Source: Granulosicoccus sp.
GTDB taxonomy: Bacteria > Pseudomonadota > Gammaproteobacteria > Granulosicoccales > Granulosicoccaceae
Assembly: GCA_020627685.1 (NCBI GenBank)
Contig: JAHDGK010000042.1
Coordinates: 1 to 41,155 of the forward strand
DNA length: 41,155 nucleotides
Direction of reading: 5' to 3'
Part shown: positions 25,496-33,698 of the stretch, in pieces
Numbering within the stretch: position 1 is the stretch's first letter
How the letters are laid out: each line of letters begins with the position of its first letter
Made by a program: the position numbers and the translations under genes
Notes under the pieces: generated by a model
The model's input: only the letters and a program-made list of their open reading frames with translations
Told to the model about the DNA's origin: nothing
Database searches by the model: none

Positions 25496-27961
25496 TTAGC
25501 GTGTGACGAGCACCTCGACAATCAAAGTATCGCTCAATGCCTCATTGTCGCTATCGACCGCTATGAAAGTCAGCGTGAACAATCCTATATCGGCTTCCGT
25601 CGGCATCCAGTAGAACGTACGAGAACCATCACCATTGTCGTCAAATCGTGCACCGGCGGGAGGATTTAAAACTCTCAACGCTGGTGGCACCCCGTCTGCG
25701 TCATCTGCTTCTATTCTGTGAACCAGTGTTCGCCCGACCTGAATTACCAGTCCTGGCGTATTGCGGAAGACAGGTGCTGCACTGGCTGTCGGGCGCATTA
25801 TATTTTCTACAGGATTAGCAATAGGGTCCTCTGACGTTCTGCCTAGAACGTTTATTGTCATCGTTTGAGAGTTTCTGACTGAGGAGTCTGTTGCCCGAAT
25901 AGCAATCAACTCAAAACTAACGCTTGCGGGCGCATCGACAGGAACATCCCACTCGATGGCCAACTGACCGTTACCCAGTCCTTGCAGTTGCATCCCCGAC
26001 GGTAGTGAAGCCGCAGTAACACTCGGAGACGTACCGTCAACATCTATTGCATTAAGTGTGATCGAGTAGTTCTGGCCAGCCTGAACAGACGGCGTTGGAA
26101 TATTAGTAAAGCTCGGCTTTTGCGCAACAGGTGAAGTTTCAACACCAGGAGTCTCAATGACTGTTGAATCCATTCGCTTGACCAACACTACCCAATCTTC
26201 GCCTTGCTCTTCGGGTGCAGCTCCCAATGACAATCTTCCATTTGCCGGCAGGTTAACAGCACCATTTGTAAAATTCCCTGTACGCGGATTAAACCAACGC
26301 AGCTGAAAGTTTCCATCTACATTGTCCAAATTCAACCACTCGGCACCATTACTGGCTGGCAGGTAAACCGCATAAATTTCACCGTGTGCGGCGAATACTT
26401 CACCACCGCCGAAGGTATCGTTATCGCCATGGAGCAAGGCATCATCGGGTTCCATTCTCCAGAAGGGAAGCTCTGATTCCATCATCTGTCGCGCAAAGCG
26501 CATTTGATCCCACATGGCTTCCCGAAGCCGGAAATCCCCGGCACTAACATCTCCGCCAATGGGTAATGGGTTATAGCCGAAGTACCACTCAATATTACCG
26601 CCACTGAACAACACATCGTAAAGAATTTCTTTTCGTCTTTCAGCAGTATCAATCGGTGCAAGACCATTGGTGTTTTCATCCATATCGATAACCCAAGGGC
26701 GACCGGCAAGCCGACTATTGCGACGCCACTGTTCGACAAACTGCCCGGCAAACTCCGCGTCATATTGAATAGAAGACGCGCTGTAACGAGAGTCTCCAAC
26801 GATTTCACCGTACCGATAAAATTGGTTGATGTGGGTATGAACAGCAATGGGTTTCGCACTCCAATCAATGGCCTGCAGGTAATCGGAATGCTTGTCTAGT
26901 TCGACGCGAGGAAAATCATTCTCTTCCCCCAGATTCCATTTCACAGCCAGTAGATATCCGAACCGTGCCACCAACTCACGAAAAAACAGCTTACGTTCAA
27001 CACCCAACTCGCCGTTATCAAGCCACTGCTCATTCGCAGTTTCCGTTTCACTCAGTACGATGTTTAATGCAATACCCTGCTCCTGTGCGTGATTTAACAC
27101 AAGATTCCATTGATGCAATTTGCTGATATCGTAGTGCGTCTTATTAAAATGATTGTTCGCTGCACCGACAAACGGATACGTCTCTTGTCCGTCCCCACCC
27201 AGATTCATGGGCAGAAAATAAACTGAATTAACACCTTTCTCACCCAAATAATTCAATGCCCCGATAAGACCACGACTATCAGCTCCGGTTGTTGCGTGAG
27301 TAAACAATGGGTCAGATTCATTCCAGTCACCTCTGTGAGCAGAATAGTCATGAAGGAAGTTTGCCTCCACGCCTCCGTGATCATAAGTACCGTCGATTCC
27401 TGAAAATCCCAATAAGTTTTCCGGACTGTCCGTTCCACCTTTTATCCAGTAAGGACCATCACGAAATTTCAGGTAGTGATCACCTACATATTCCAGTCTG
27501 CCATGTCGTAAAAATTCGGGAGCATCGTTGGACACTGGTGTGATAATGAACGTACCTTCACCCTCGTCAACGATAACCGGGTTACCTGCACCCGAGTCTA
27601 GACTGATGGCAATGTCAGTTCCGGAACGAAGCGAAGCACGGTATCGCCATTGGCCCACCTCATCGGCTGAAAAACGGGCGCGCCATATGCGGCCACTCCC
27701 ATTGCCGCGGCCATCTCCAGCGAAGAAGCCCGGCACCGTCGTTACGGCACCACTCGGTGCAGTTAATTCAACATTTAAGCGGTAGTCCAAAAACGGATTT
27801 ATTGATGTATCCGTTTCAGACGCTGCAGGACCTATGAAGTCGATTTCAACCGGATGCCATTTAGCAAGCTCACCACTAACAACAGCTGCAGATGACAACT
27901 GCCAAACAGTGCTAAAAGCTAATGCACACGCAAACTGCATCAGCCGGATACATGGGATCAT
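25496..27961 (-). CDS. Secreted DUF5060 glycoside-hydrolase-like protein with Ig-like tail
   Basis: Large exported protein, 821 residues from the preferred ATG at 27961. The reading frame extends 24 codons further, but the signal peptide MIPCIRLMQFACALAFSTVW begins here. Domains, by eye: a DUF5060 beta-sandwich (about residues 30-130, 'WHPVEIDF', 'RIWRARFSADEVGQWRYR'), then a TIM-barrel-like region (about 150-470). The barrel contains candidate acid residues in KWNLGEENDF and VIDMDENTNG, and WYFGYNPLP. A small beta domain like the putative collagen-binding domain of DUF4038 proteins follows (about 510-600, WFNPRTGNF). Two cadherin/Ig-like domains end the protein. Activity on an extracellular polysaccharide is inferred. 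The substrate is unknown. Confidence 0.8.
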   Translation of the reverse strand: MIPCIRLMQFACALAFSTVWQLSSAAVVSGELAKWHPVEIDFIGPAASETDTSINPFLDYRLNVELTAPSGAVTTVPGFFAGDGRGNGSGRIWRARFSADEVGQWRYRASLRSGTDIAISLDSGAGNPVIVDEGEGTFIITPVSNDAPEFLRHGRLEYVGDHYLKFRDGPYWIKGGTDSPENLLGFSGIDGTYDHGGVEANFLHDYSAHRGDWNESDPLFTHATTGADSRGLIGALNYLGEKGVNSVYFLPMNLGGDGQETYPFVGAANNHFNKTHYDISKLHQWNLVLNHAQEQGIALNIVLSETETANEQWLDNGELGVERKLFFRELVARFGYLLAVKWNLGEENDFPRVELDKHSDYLQAIDWSAKPIAVHTHINQFYRYGEIVGDSRYSASSIQYDAEFAGQFVEQWRRNSRLAGRPWVIDMDENTNGLAPIDTAERRKEILYDVLFSGGNIEWYFGYNPLPIGGDVSAGDFRLREAMWDQMRFARQMMESELPFWRMEPDDALLHGDNDTFGGGEVFAAHGEIYAVYLPASNGAEWLNLDNVDGNFQLRWFNPRTGNFTNGAVNLPANGRLSLGAAPEEQGEDWVVLVKRMDSTVIETPGVETSPVAQKPSFTNIPTPSVQAGQNYSITLNAIDVDGTSPSVTAASLPSGMQLQGLGNGQLAIEWDVPVDAPASVSFELIAIRATDSSVRNSQTMTINVLGRTSEDPIANPVENIMRPTASAAPVFRNTPGLVIQVGRTLVHRIEADDADGVPPALRVLNPPAGARFDDNGDGSRTFYWMPTEADIGLFTLTFIAVDSDNEALSDTLIVEVLVTR

Positions 27962-28049
27962 AGGGGGTCCGGAAAAAGACAAATAACTAGGCTCAGAGTA
28001 TGCAGGGCCCCCACAAACCGAGTACGGCACCACTTATCACTCTGCCCAC

Positions 28050-28065
28050 CGTTAATCAATTAACG
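28050..28065. repeat. 16-bp palindrome in divergent intergenic region
   Basis: CGTTAAT-CA-ATTAACG lies upstream of the DUF5060 gene, within the 194-bp (or longer) divergent region shared with the exostosin-like gene. The size and symmetry suit a dimeric repressor operator. No regulator gene is adjacent. The rest of the region is A/T-rich with no clear promoter. Confidence 0.4.
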
Positions 28066-28227
28066 TGAAGTCGATCAAGTGCAAAGACTGCATAAAACCG
28101 TTCACAAATCGTTAAATTTAGACAGGTTTCACACTAGAGATTTTCTAAAAGGCCAAGTCCTCTTATACCGCTTGATATGGACATTATTTAATTAACTTGT
28201 TACCGAATGCGTCGATAAGAAATTATC

Positions 28228-29178
28228 ATGAAACTATTTTTGACATCGGCATATAGCACGCACACGGGCTTAGATATTCTTCGCCAATATGCAGCTTTGG
28301 ACTCGGTGGGAAATCATTTCATTAGCGATAACCCTGAAGAGGCCGATGCCATTTTATTTGTTGAGAACACACAGTTCGACGACATTTTATTCAGAACGCT
28401 ACTGAACCACGAGCTTATACAGAAGTACCCTGAAAAGGTCTTCATGTATAACGAAATGGATCGTCCATGGGATGTACTGCCGGGACTGTATTGCTGCATG
28501 ACCCGCAAGCATATTAATACAGACAGACACGCTGCCTTCGCGTACTTGTACACTCCTAATCCATACATCAAAGATATTCACACGAACGATATCGACAAGC
28601 AGTGGTTGTATTCGTTTATGGGCAGCATGAGTCACTCTTGCCGCCGTACCGTTATGAAATTGGACCACCCAGACGGGTATGTGCAAGACACCTCTGAATT
28701 CAATGTTTGGCGTAGCGATGATGCGGAGCTTGCAGCACGTGGTCAATCTTATGCCCACAATTTAGCGGAAAGCCAGTTTATCTTGTGCCCTAGAGGTATC
28801 GGATGCTCATCTATTCGTTTGTATGAAACACTAGAAGCCGGACGAGTACCGGTCATTATTTCAGACGACTGGGTACCACCTGCAGAAACAGACTGGAGCT
28901 TTGCTATAAAGGTAGAAGAGCGTCGAATCACTTCTATACCCGGCATATTGAAAAGTCTGCAAGGTGAATCGGAAGAGCGTGGATATGCCGCCAGGCAAGC
29001 ATGGGAGGCGAGTTATGCGCCGCAGACTCTGTTCAATACTGTCGGTGAATCTTTAAGCGTATTGGTTGAAGGCGAGGCCTATCGACACAAAAGCTCACAG
29101 GGTGCAAGCTTACAAAAGTGGATTACAACCGGCGGACTTTTCACACGAAGTGCGGCGCAGCGATTGCGCGGCGGCTGA
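28228..29178 (+). CDS. Exostosin-family (GT47-like) glycosyltransferase
   Basis: A 316-residue cytoplasmic or peripheral glycosyltransferase-like protein with no signal peptide. The nucleotide-sugar-binding block FILCPRGIGCSSIRLYETLE, followed by AGRVPVIISDDWVPP, is the exostosin/GT47 C-terminal signature, with the conserved acidic residues and proline. GT47 enzymes transfer uronic acids, pentoses or hexosamines from NDP-sugars, mostly in eukaryotes, with scattered bacterial members in surface polysaccharide loci. It stands alone on the plus strand and converges on the nucleotidyltransferase gene 42 nt away. Its donor could be the NDP-sugar made by that pair, but this is inference. Confidence 0.82.
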   Translation: MKLFLTSAYSTHTGLDILRQYAALDSVGNHFISDNPEEADAILFVENTQFDDILFRTLLNHELIQKYPEKVFMYNEMDRPWDVLPGLYCCMTRKHINTDRHAAFAYLYTPNPYIKDIHTNDIDKQWLYSFMGSMSHSCRRTVMKLDHPDGYVQDTSEFNVWRSDDAELAARGQSYAHNLAESQFILCPRGIGCSSIRLYETLEAGRVPVIISDDWVPPAETDWSFAIKVEERRITSIPGILKSLQGESEERGYAARQAWEASYAPQTLFNTVGESLSVLVEGEAYRHKSSQGASLQKWITTGGLFTRSAAQRLRGG

Positions 29179-29220
29179 GTATTATCAGCGAACACCCTGT
29201 AATACATAAGGGGTGACAGA

Positions 29221-29949
29221 CTAACCCTTTTGCGGCACCTGCCATTCATCCGGTGCGCTTTGTATTAATCCTTTTGCTGAACCACCCTTTGCCAACCACT
29301 CATTGATAGCATATTGAATCTCCGTCTCGCCCCGTGGGGATAACGGAACTGCCGCGATAAAAGGTGCAAGAGATGAAGGCAATACAAATGTCAGGTTTGC
29401 ACCTATCGAACTTGGAGCGGTCCCCGGAGCAGGCTTTTCCACAATTTCTTCAATAGTGTCGTTATCACCAAATCGTACGCTTGAACGGCCAGCCAATTCA
29501 CTCTCTGGCAATGCTTTCAAACTTACCGTTAATTCAGCCGTATGATTCGCATGAAACTGTATTAGATCGCTAAAGAAACTTTCAGGTACGAGATAATCTG
29601 TAGCGCTTAAAATGTAAGGCTCTTGCACGAAGTCTGGATACGCTTCAATGACGCATTGCATGGCATTAGCGGTACCCTTTAAAGCGGGTTGTCTAACGCA
29701 GCGTACGAGCTGCTCGGAAACTTCTGCTCGACGCTTTGCATACTCTTCTACTTGCTCATGCAAATGATGAGTTACTAGCACAACGTCATCGATCCCTGCT
29801 TGTTGCAGAGAGTCCATGAGGTAGTCCAATGTCGGTTTCCCCAGGTGCTTCAGCAGCGGTTTAGGGGTATTGTCAGTGTGTGGTCTTAATCGTTTACCAC
29901 GACCCGCCGCGAGAAGTACAGCTCGCCTTACTACTGTTTTCCCGGTCAC
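29221..29949 (-). CDS. Sugar-1-phosphate nucleotidyltransferase
   Basis: A 242-residue GT-A-like nucleotidyltransferase that should form an NDP-sugar and pyrophosphate from NTP and a sugar-1-phosphate. The signature AVLLAAGRGKRLRPHTDNTP followed by KPLL (residues 10-33) binds the nucleotide. Asp in SATDYLVP is a likely metal ligand, and the 'IEEIVEKP' block is standard. There is no left-handed beta-helix acyltransferase extension. The ATG overlaps the stop of the upstream GHMP kinase by 4 nt, so the two are translationally coupled. It probably acts on the kinase product. MurU-like or HddC/RmlA-like relatives are alternatives for its exact family. Confidence 0.88.
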   Translation of the reverse strand: MTGKTVVRRAVLLAAGRGKRLRPHTDNTPKPLLKHLGKPTLDYLMDSLQQAGIDDVVLVTHHLHEQVEEYAKRRAEVSEQLVRCVRQPALKGTANAMQCVIEAYPDFVQEPYILSATDYLVPESFFSDLIQFHANHTAELTVSLKALPESELAGRSSVRFGDNDTIEEIVEKPAPGTAPSSIGANLTFVLPSSLAPFIAAVPLSPRGETEIQYAINEWLAKGGSAKGLIQSAPDEWQVPQKG

Positions 29950-31151
29950 GGTTGAATCACCCGCACAGTGCTTTCAGATTCAGCAATTAGCACCTTTGCA
30001 ATTCCTTGTAGATCCGGATAACGCTCTAGGTATTTTGAAAGCAGGGTATCGGCAATAGCCTCGACCTTGTCTGAATCTACAAGCATAAACAAACAGCCGC
30101 CATATCCCCCGCCACTAAACCGATTTCCATGGACACCTGGAATGTCTCTAGCAATTTCGTGTAAAGCAATGAGCCATTCACTTCCACTTTCATAGTGATG
30201 AATAGAGCTCTGACAGGATTCATTCATCAGTTGACCAAAGCGGCTGATATTTCCTTCCTGCCAAGCCTTTGCTCCCTCCTCTACCCGTGCCATTTCACTA
30301 AACACATGCTTAGCCCTTCCGGCGATAGGCTCAGGTAGTTCATCAAGCATGACTTGCTCGCGGCATTGAGCGGGAACCTCACCTAAATGCTTTGCGCCAG
30401 GGTGAAGTATTTCAGCTGCTTGCTGACATTCAGCAACCCGAGTGTTGAATGGAGACCCGCCCAGATCTCTGGATACACCGGAGTAGCACATGAGAAATCT
30501 ATACCGGTCCGACAGGGAGGGATCTTTGATGGACAACGCGGTGACATTCTCTACATCAAGTTTAACGATATGCTCTTGTTGCCCGAAAACAATAGACATC
30601 TGATCTTGAATACCATTGTTCAAGCCCCGGTAATCATTCTCGACACGTCGCGACAACTCAACCAGCTCCTCACTGGATAGATCGATATTGTTAACGTCGG
30701 CTAGTGCAGATAGGTAGGCAAGAATAACCGATGCAGATGAGCTGAGCCCGCAACTGACCATGGTACCGAAGACAACCGCTTCAACACCTGTCTCGAGGGT
30801 TGAAAAATCATAAAGAGCCGCACTTGATGCACGCGCCATAGAATCCCAACCAAATTCGTCTTCCGTTTCAACAGGCAGGAACCGCGTATGCTGCCAATCA
30901 CCATTATTGATTCGCGCATAGACCACTGAGGCAAGCTCACGTGCCGGCCAGAAACACAGCACCGTGTACTGGTTTAAACAACGCGCGAGTACTTGACCAC
31001 CCTGATGGTCGATGTGAGCACCAAGAGGATTGAATCGATAGGGAGAAACAACGACTTTAGGCTGGCTTTGCCTGCCGGTCAGTTGGCGCGCTTGATTAAC
31101 ACAGTCATCGATCAACTCCCTGATCGGCTGAGCATCCAGACTGCTTGTCAT
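29946..31151 (-). CDS. GHMP sugar kinase, galacturonokinase-like
   Basis: A 401-residue anomeric sugar kinase of the galactokinase branch. Motif 1 reads VVVSPYRFNPLGAHIDHQGG (33-52), where galactokinases have R-x-N-L-I-G-E-H-x-D-Y. The Glu that contacts the galactose hydroxyls is Ala45. Motif 2 is GLSSSAS (135-141), the catalytic Asp is in GIQDQ (D183), and motif 3 is SGGGYGGC (346-353). From memory, the Ala and the blocks RVAECQQAA, SEMARVEEG and GVHGNRFSGGG closely follow plant galacturonokinase. It should phosphorylate C1 of a free sugar, plausibly D-galacturonate or another uronate. It is coupled to a nucleotidyltransferase and ends 107 nt from pilU. Substrate not proven. Confidence 0.85.
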   Translation of the reverse strand: MTSSLDAQPIRELIDDCVNQARQLTGRQSQPKVVVSPYRFNPLGAHIDHQGGQVLARCLNQYTVLCFWPARELASVVYARINNGDWQHTRFLPVETEDEFGWDSMARASSAALYDFSTLETGVEAVVFGTMVSCGLSSSASVILAYLSALADVNNIDLSSEELVELSRRVENDYRGLNNGIQDQMSIVFGQQEHIVKLDVENVTALSIKDPSLSDRYRFLMCYSGVSRDLGGSPFNTRVAECQQAAEILHPGAKHLGEVPAQCREQVMLDELPEPIAGRAKHVFSEMARVEEGAKAWQEGNISRFGQLMNESCQSSIHHYESGSEWLIALHEIARDIPGVHGNRFSGGGYGGCLFMLVDSDKVEAIADTLLSKYLERYPDLQGIAKVLIAESESTVRVIQP

Positions 31152-31258
31152 AACGGCTAGTCAATTCACGAGTTAGAAGCGCGTTATTTTGCAACACTCG
31201 GCGCTCTTTACGCAAACTAATCCGCCTAGCGACTCACCACTTATGAGCGGTGGCGATA

Positions 31259-32425
31259 TTAGCCGTATTTCTGCTCGTTGGGATTAGTGTCTTCTAAAGA
31301 CATGTCCCCGGAGATCATGTCATCGAGTGTGCCCGAACTACTGGCAGAGTCAAGTTTTATCCTGAGCCGCAAGTCATTCACGGAGTCCGCATTGCGCATC
31401 GCTTCTTCAATGGTTATTGCGTTCTCTTTAACCAAATCAAACAAAGCGTTGTCAAACGTACACATGCCCTGATCCTGACTCCGTTTCATGAGATCCTTAA
31501 TTTCATGAATCTCACCTCGCATAATCAAATCGGCCATAAGCGGGGTATTCAGCAAAATCTCAATGGCCGCACGCCTGCCCTTTCCACTCGGTGTGGGTAG
31601 AAGTCGCTGCGAGATAAACGCTTTGGCGTTCAATGAAAGGTCCAACAACAGTTGTTTATGACGGGCTTCCGGAAAGAAGTTGATAATCCGATCAAGCGCC
31701 TGGTTAGTATTGTTAGCATGCAAGGTTGCCAGACAGAGATGACCTGTTTCAGCAAACGCAATAGCATGCTCCATCGTCTTTTGATCTCGAATCTCACCGA
31801 TTAGAATGACATCAGGTGCCTGACGCAAGGTATTTTTCAGTGCGATTTCAAAAGATTCTGTGTCTGTCCCGACTTCCCGTTGAGTGACAATACACCCCTT
31901 GTGTTGGTGAACAAATTCAACAGGGTCTTCCACGGTAATAATATGCCCGTTGGAATTTTCATTACGGTAGTCAATCAATGAGGCAAGACTGGTTGATTTA
32001 CCCGAACCGGTACCACCTACAAAGATCACCAAACCTCGTTTAGTCATGGCTATCTGGCTCATGATATCCGGCAGATGCAAATCAGCAAATGAAGGGATAT
32101 CGTTCGGGATGATCCTAACGACCAACCCGGCACTGCCACGCTGCACCAGTGCATTCACGCGAAAGCGCGATATCTTCGGCAGAGCAATCGCAAAATTACA
32201 TTCTTTGTTCTTTTTAAAATCTTCTTTCTCAATGTCAGTCATCAAACACTGCGTGAGGGCCAACGTGTGCTCGGGGGTGAGGATCTTATCCATCACCGGG
32301 CTAACCTTTCCATGGATTCTCATGGATGGAGCTGCACCTGCAATGATGAATAGATCTGATCCGCCTTTTTTGTACAAGCTGACAAGCAGCTCGTCCATAA
32401 AACGCTTCGCAACCTTAAGATCCAT
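31259..32425 (-). CDS. pilU: Type IV pilus retraction ATPase PilU
   Basis: Hexameric cytoplasmic ATPase that assists PilT in pilus retraction. The 388-residue protein has an N-terminal PAS-like domain, then Walker A GGTGSGKSTSLASLIDYR, an Asp box (VEDPVEF), Walker B-like VILIGEIRDQ and the His box AFAETGHLCLATLHANN. The C-terminal NDLRLRIKL segment and IVTQREVGTDT agree with PilU rather than PilT. An AGAATGAT-type site precedes the ATG. It follows pilT by 50-90 nt on the same strand, the usual pair order. Confidence 0.96.
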   Translation of the reverse strand: MDLKVAKRFMDELLVSLYKKGGSDLFIIAGAAPSMRIHGKVSPVMDKILTPEHTLALTQCLMTDIEKEDFKKNKECNFAIALPKISRFRVNALVQRGSAGLVVRIIPNDIPSFADLHLPDIMSQIAMTKRGLVIFVGGTGSGKSTSLASLIDYRNENSNGHIITVEDPVEFVHQHKGCIVTQREVGTDTESFEIALKNTLRQAPDVILIGEIRDQKTMEHAIAFAETGHLCLATLHANNTNQALDRIINFFPEARHKQLLLDLSLNAKAFISQRLLPTPSGKGRRAAIEILLNTPLMADLIMRGEIHEIKDLMKRSQDQGMCTFDNALFDLVKENAITIEEAMRNADSVNDLRLRIKLDSASSSGTLDDMISGDMSLEDTNPNEQKYG

Positions 32426-32475
32426 TAATCATTCTCCGTCATTACCACTTTCGTCTGTGCCCGTAAATCGATCAG

Positions 32476-33513
32476 TTACATCAAGCTTTCAGGGTTTGCC
32501 GCTTTCAATCTGGCTTCAGCCAGATCTACCTGACCGCGGCTAACAAGCTCTTTAAGATTCTGATCCAGGGTCTGCATACCGTGCGCCTGACCGGTCTGAA
32601 TAGCCGAGTACATTTGCGCTACCTTGTCCTCTCGAATAAGGTTTCGAATAGCCGGCGTCCCCATCATGATTTCGTGTGCGGCGACACGTCCGCCACCGAC
32701 CTTCTTCATGAGTGTCTGTGAGACAACCGCGCGCAATGACTCCGACAACATCGAGCGGACCATCGGCTTTTCACCTGCTGGAAAGACATCGACAATTCGA
32801 TCCACGGTTTTGGCGGCTGAACTGGTGTGCAGTGTTCCGAATACTAAGTGCCCGGTTTCTGCTGCTGTCAGTGCCAGTGAGATGGTTTCCTGGTCACGCA
32901 TCTCACCAACGAGAATGACATCGGGATCTTCTCGCAAAGCTGAGCGAAGAGCCTCACCGAATCCGAGTGTATCGCGATGAACTTCGCGCTGATTAATCAG
33001 ACACTTTTTGCTTTCATGTACAAATTCGATGGGATCCTCAATCGTCAGGATGTGGCCTAACTCGGACTCGTTCTTGTAATCCATCATGGCAGCCAACGTC
33101 GTCGACTTACCTGAACCTGTAGGACCTGTGACCAAAACGATGCCACGTGGTAGTGAGGCAATATCCTGGAAGATTTTGGGCGCACCCAGCTGCTCTAATG
33201 AAAGAATCTCTGAGGGGATCGTTCTGAATACAGCGCCACAGCCACGATTCTGATTAAAGGCGTTAACACGAAATCGGGCAGTTTCAGGAATTTCAAAAGA
33301 GAAGTCCGTCTCCAACTTTTCTTCAAAATCCTTTCGTTGCTTATCATTCATGATGTCGTACACCATGGCTTGCACGGCCGCATGATCAAGAGCAGGCACG
33401 TTTACGCGCCGCATATCACCATCCACGCGTATCATGGGAGGCAAACCGGCTGACAGATGCATATCTGAAGCGCCATGCTTTACACCAAATGTCAGAAGCT
33501 GAGCGATATCCAT
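32476..33513 (-). CDS. pilT: Type IV pilus retraction ATPase PilT
   Basis: Motor ATPase for pilus depolymerisation and twitching. From the ATG at 33513 the protein is 345 residues, the normal PilT size, starting MDIAQLLTFGVKHGASDMHL. A longer frame to 33618 adds 35 residues with no similarity, and AAAGG lies about 8 nt upstream of the chosen ATG. Motifs are Walker A TGPTGSGKSTTLAAMMDYKN, IEDPIEF, Walker B VILVGEMRD, and the His box AAETGHLVFGTLHTSSA. The conserved C-terminal EIMMGTPAIRNLIRE is also present. It is divergent from yggS, as in Pseudomonas. Confidence 0.97.
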   Translation of the reverse strand: MDIAQLLTFGVKHGASDMHLSAGLPPMIRVDGDMRRVNVPALDHAAVQAMVYDIMNDKQRKDFEEKLETDFSFEIPETARFRVNAFNQNRGCGAVFRTIPSEILSLEQLGAPKIFQDIASLPRGIVLVTGPTGSGKSTTLAAMMDYKNESELGHILTIEDPIEFVHESKKCLINQREVHRDTLGFGEALRSALREDPDVILVGEMRDQETISLALTAAETGHLVFGTLHTSSAAKTVDRIVDVFPAGEKPMVRSMLSESLRAVVSQTLMKKVGGGRVAAHEIMMGTPAIRNLIREDKVAQMYSAIQTGQAHGMQTLDQNLKELVSRGQVDLAEARLKAANPESLM

Positions 33514-33698
33514 GAAACTAACCTTTACTGATTCGGGGCAGGCCTCTATGGCCAGCCAAAGTAAGAAGAGACTCGAACGCGACACAACAGGTTTACGTCC
33601 CTGTCTTAATGTCGGCATCGCGACGGTTTTTCTTAGTTAACCCCTAAGCCGATTACCCTGCTCCACTGACTTAACCACCCGTACAGAGGCCCCTTTAC
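33514..33698. promoter_or_regulatory. Divergent intergenic region, pilT / yggS
   Basis: About 185 nt that must hold promoters for pilTU (minus) and yggS (plus). Small inverted repeats are visible (ACAGG/CCTGT and CTTAG/CTAAG types), but no convincing -35/-10 pair. Confidence 0.4.

Noticed and set aside
33513-33618. Longer pilT start adding 35 residues
   Set aside because: The extra residues do not match PilT, and a ribosome binding site precedes the internal ATG that gives the normal N-terminus.
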